NCBI GenBank assembly: GCA_002292265.1
Contig: DBBQ01000010.1
Span: 1 to 8,963 of the forward strand
Source of the DNA: Flavobacteriaceae bacterium UBA980
Lineage (GTDB): Bacteria; Bacteroidota; Bacteroidia; Flavobacteriales; Flavobacteriaceae
DNA: 8,963 nt
Direction of reading: 5' to 3'
Made by a program: the position numbers and the translations under genes
The notes under the pieces: model-generated
Seen by the model: the letters and a program-made list of their open reading frames with translations, nothing else
The model's database searches: none
What the model was told of the DNA's origin: nothing
Shown here: positions 6,848 through 8,963 of the stretch, piece after piece
Numbering within the stretch: position 1 is the first letter of the stretch
How the letters are laid out: each line of letters opens with the position of its first letter

Positions 6848-8676
6848 CTTTAAGTACATTAGACTACAGTATTATCTTGGGTTACCTGGTTTTGGTAGTC
6901 TTGATTGGTATTTTTCTTTCTCGAAAGGCTGGCAAGAGTTTGAATCACTATTTTTTAGGGGGAAATCAAATTAAATGGTACTTCCTGGGGCTGTCCAATG
7001 CCTCGGGGATGTTTGATATTTCTGGAGTAATGTGGTCCGTAACGCTGCTCTTTGTTTACGGTTTAAAGAGTGCGTGGATTCCCTGGTTGTGGCCTGTGTG
7101 GAATCAAGTATTTATCATGGTCTTTTTGGCCCTTTGGATCCGCCGGTCCAATGTGATGACGGGAGCTTCTTGGGTACTGACGCGCTTTAGTGGTAAAGGA
7201 GGTGTGTATTCCAAAAACATCATTATTCTTTTTGCGGTCATTAGCGCGATTGGTTTTATTGCGTATTTCTTTGAAGGTATTGGAAAGTTTTGTGAAGCTA
7301 TTTTGCCTTTTGATCTTACCCTACAAATAGGTTCGTTTACCATTCCTTCTAAAAATAGTTATGCTTTTTTAATTATCAGTTTGACCACGCTGTACACCTT
7401 AAAAGGAGGTATTTTTAGTGTGGTGGCTACCGAAGTTTTCCAGTATTTTATCATGACCCTCTCCAGTATTGCCATTGCGGTTATTGTATTCTTTTCGGTT
7501 TCTAGTGAAACAATTAGCGAGGTTGTCCCCCATGGTTGGGACCAGTTGTTTTTTGGTTGGGAGATGAACCTAGATTGGTCGGACACCTTACCTGCTTTAA
7601 ATGACAAGATTGCTACAGATGGCTTTGAGTTTATAGGGGTACTGTTTATGATGATGTTATTTAAGGGGGTTTTTTCCAGTCTAGCTGGACCCGTTCCCGG
7701 TTATGATATGCAACGCATCCTCTCTACAAAATCACCATTTGAAGCAGCCAAAATGAGTGGGTTTACCATATTGGTGTTGTATGCGCCTAGGTATTTGATG
7801 ATTGCAGCCTTTGCGGTATTGGCTTTGGTCTATTTGACCCCTGAACTCCAGCGCATGACTGACATCGATTTTGAAATTTTGTTACCGGAGACCATCTCAC
7901 AGTTGGTCCCCACAGGCTTAAAAGGGTTGATTTTAGCAGGGCTGCTGGCAGCCTTTATGGGGACTTTTGCCGCAGTGGTCAATGCCGCACCAGCCTACAT
8001 TGCCAACGATCTTTTGAAAAAAAATCTCATTCCCAATAAAGACGAAAAGACGTATGTACGCTATGGGTACTTGGCAGCTGTTGTGATTGTAGGTTTAGGA
8101 ATGCTTTTTGGTTTTTTTGCCACTTCGCTCAATACGATTACACTATGGATTACAGCTTCACTCTACGGAGGCTACACAGCAGCGAATGTATTGAAGTGGA
8201 TCTGGTGGCGTTTTAATGGACACGGATATTTTTGGGGTATGCTTGCGGGTCTTTTGGCTTCAACACTGAAGTTGGTTTTTTTAAGTGATTGGATTGATAT
8301 TTATTTATTCCCCGCCATTTTAGCCTTTTCTCTATTGGGCTGTTTATTGGGCTCGTTGTGTACACCTCCAGACGATATGGAGACGTTAAAATCGTTTTAT
8401 AAAAGCGTAAAACCTTGGGGCTTCTGGAAACCCGTTCTCAAAGAAGTGCAAAAACAAGACACTTCTTTTGAACCCAATCAGTCCTTTTCAAGGGACTCTT
8501 TCAATGTTATTGTAGGAATCATTTGGCAAATGACATTGGTGGTCTGGCCTGTTTATCTTTTAATTAAAAAATGGGAAGGCCTCGTGATCAGTCTTCTCGT
8601 ATTTTTTATCTGTACACTATTTTTAAAAAAATATTGGTACGACCCATTAAAGAAAGAGCACTATGAACAAAATTAA
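6844..8676 (+). CDS. sodium:solute symporter, SSS/SLC5 family
   Basis: 610 residues; an integral inner-membrane protein with about 13-15 hydrophobic segments, for example 8-26, 48-70, 80-100, 125-148, 195-220, 262-285, 305-332, 358-385, 408-428, 430-452, 460-480, 485-505, 553-575 and 578-597. Family hallmarks are the N-terminal YFLGGNQIKWYFLGLSNASG (36-55) with the broken first core helix, SLAGPVPGYDMQRIL (279-293), and the helix LLAAFMGTFAAVVNAAPAY (367-385) ending in ND. These proteins import sugars, nucleosides, amino acids or similar solutes with Na+; the solute cannot be told here. The Na2-site helix, where vSGLT has a Ser pair, appears to have G373-T374. ATG 6844 is the first start after an in-frame TAA at 6832. 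No Shine-Dalgarno is visible, so translation probably depends on coupling through the ATGA overlap with the oxidoreductase gene. The last 14 nt overlap the next gene. Confidence 0.92.
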   Translation: MTLSTLDYSIILGYLVLVVLIGIFLSRKAGKSLNHYFLGGNQIKWYFLGLSNASGMFDISGVMWSVTLLFVYGLKSAWIPWLWPVWNQVFIMVFLALWIRRSNVMTGASWVLTRFSGKGGVYSKNIIILFAVISAIGFIAYFFEGIGKFCEAILPFDLTLQIGSFTIPSKNSYAFLIISLTTLYTLKGGIFSVVATEVFQYFIMTLSSIAIAVIVFFSVSSETISEVVPHGWDQLFFGWEMNLDWSDTLPALNDKIATDGFEFIGVLFMMMLFKGVFSSLAGPVPGYDMQRILSTKSPFEAAKMSGFTILVLYAPRYLMIAAFAVLALVYLTPELQRMTDIDFEILLPETISQLVPTGLKGLILAGLLAAFMGTFAAVVNAAPAYIANDLLKKNLIPNKDEKTYVRYGYLAAVVIVGLGMLFGFFATSLNTITLWITASLYGGYTAANVLKWIWWRFNGHGYFWGMLAGLLASTLKLVFLSDWIDIYLFPAILAFSLLGCLLGSLCTPPDDMETLKSFYKSVKPWGFWKPVLKEVQKQDTSFEPNQSFSRDSFNVIVGIIWQMTLVVWPVYLLIKKWEGLVISLLVFFICTLFLKKYWYDPLKKEHYEQN

Positions 8677-8963
8677 AATAACCGGTACTTTTTTGGATGA
8701 AATCAGTCACGATATTCCCCATCAGAATTGGGGAAAGAAGGAATGGTCTCAGGATTTTATGTATATGAAACAAATGGGAATCCATCGGGTGGTGTTGATT
8801 CGCTGTGGGTATAAAAATTGGTTGACCTATCCCTCTGAGGTATTGGTTAAACAAGAAAAAGCTTTTACTCCCTATTTGGATTTGGTTTCTCTGTTTTTGG
8901 AATTGTGTGAAAAAAATCAGATGGAATTTTATTTTGGTCTTTATGATTCGGGACGCTATTGGA
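8663..8963 (+). CDS. DUF4434 domain protein, 3' partial
   Basis: The first 100 residues are visible and the frame is open to the window edge. The N-terminus matches what I recall of DUF4434 proteins: ITGTFLDEISHDIPHQNWG (6-24), a Trp-rich EWSQDF (27-32), then the strand RVVLIRCGY (42-50) and FYFGLYDSGRYW (89-100). This is the pattern of alternating strands and helices that opens a TIM barrel, and the family is regarded as glycosyl-hydrolase-like. No activity can be assigned from this fragment. There is no signal peptide, so the protein is probably cytosolic, which would fit action on a compound brought in by the symporter. The start is well fixed: an in-frame TAA at 8648 is 12 nt upstream, ATG 8663 is the first start after it, and a purine-rich AAAGAAAGAG (8649-8658) sits a few bases before it. 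The 14-nt overlap with the symporter gene makes this the third gene of the same operon. Confidence 0.82.
   Translation, partial: MNKIKITGTFLDEISHDIPHQNWGKKEWSQDFMYMKQMGIHRVVLIRCGYKNWLTYPSEVLVKQEKAFTPYLDLVSLFLELCEKNQMEFYFGLYDSGRYW

Noticed and set aside
6774..6974. Plus-strand frame of 66 codons across the oxidoreductase/symporter junction
   Set aside because: It overlaps two strongly supported genes in another frame and has no family features.
7104..7607. Minus-strand frames inside the symporter gene (7104-7343, 7359-7607)
   Set aside because: They are antisense to conserved transmembrane helices and have no independent evidence of coding.
8606..8854. Minus-strand frame of 82 codons over the symporter/DUF4434 junction
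   Set aside because: The plus strand here carries the symporter C-terminus and a DUF4434 N-terminus with recognisable motifs.

Overview
The window looks like a piece of a flavobacterial (Bacteroidota) chromosome, probably from a marine or polysaccharide-degrading species. The reasons are AT-rich DNA, A/G-rich leaders instead of strong Shine-Dalgarno sites, several lipoprotein signals, and protein families typical of Bacteroidota accessory loci. These are a CRTAC1-type VCBS/FG-GAP protein, a vanadium-haloperoxidase-like PAP2 protein, a FAD_oxidored lipoprotein, an SSS-family symporter and a DUF4434 protein. The species cannot be named from the sequence.

Layout. (1) Positions 1-4462, plus strand: the end of a transcription unit that begins upstream of the window. 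It holds a very large secreted FG-GAP/VCBS protein with an ASPIC/UnbV domain (5' end missing), then a secreted vanadium-dependent haloperoxidase-like protein whose start overlaps the previous stop by 8 nt. (2) Positions 4495-4824, minus strand: a small unrecognised lipoprotein with a TTG start, convergent with the haloperoxidase gene. (3) Positions 4825-4957: a 133-nt divergent intergenic region with an imperfect dyad. (4) Positions 4958 to the window end, plus strand: a tightly packed operon of a FAD-dependent oxidoreductase lipoprotein, a sodium:solute symporter (4-nt overlap) and the start of a DUF4434 protein (14-nt overlap, cut by the window edge).

How the genes may work together. The first pair is extracytoplasmic. 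FG-GAP/ASPIC proteins of this kind often lie at the end of SusC/SusD loci, and the haloperoxidase-like enzyme would act in the same compartment; its substrate is unknown. The second unit has the logic of a small-molecule or glycoside utilisation operon: a membrane-anchored flavin enzyme outside the cytoplasm, a cation-coupled importer, and a DUF4434 protein with no export signal that is probably a cytosolic TIM-barrel enzyme. The substrate cannot be read from the sequence. No tRNA, rRNA, CRISPR array, insertion sequence or phage gene was seen.
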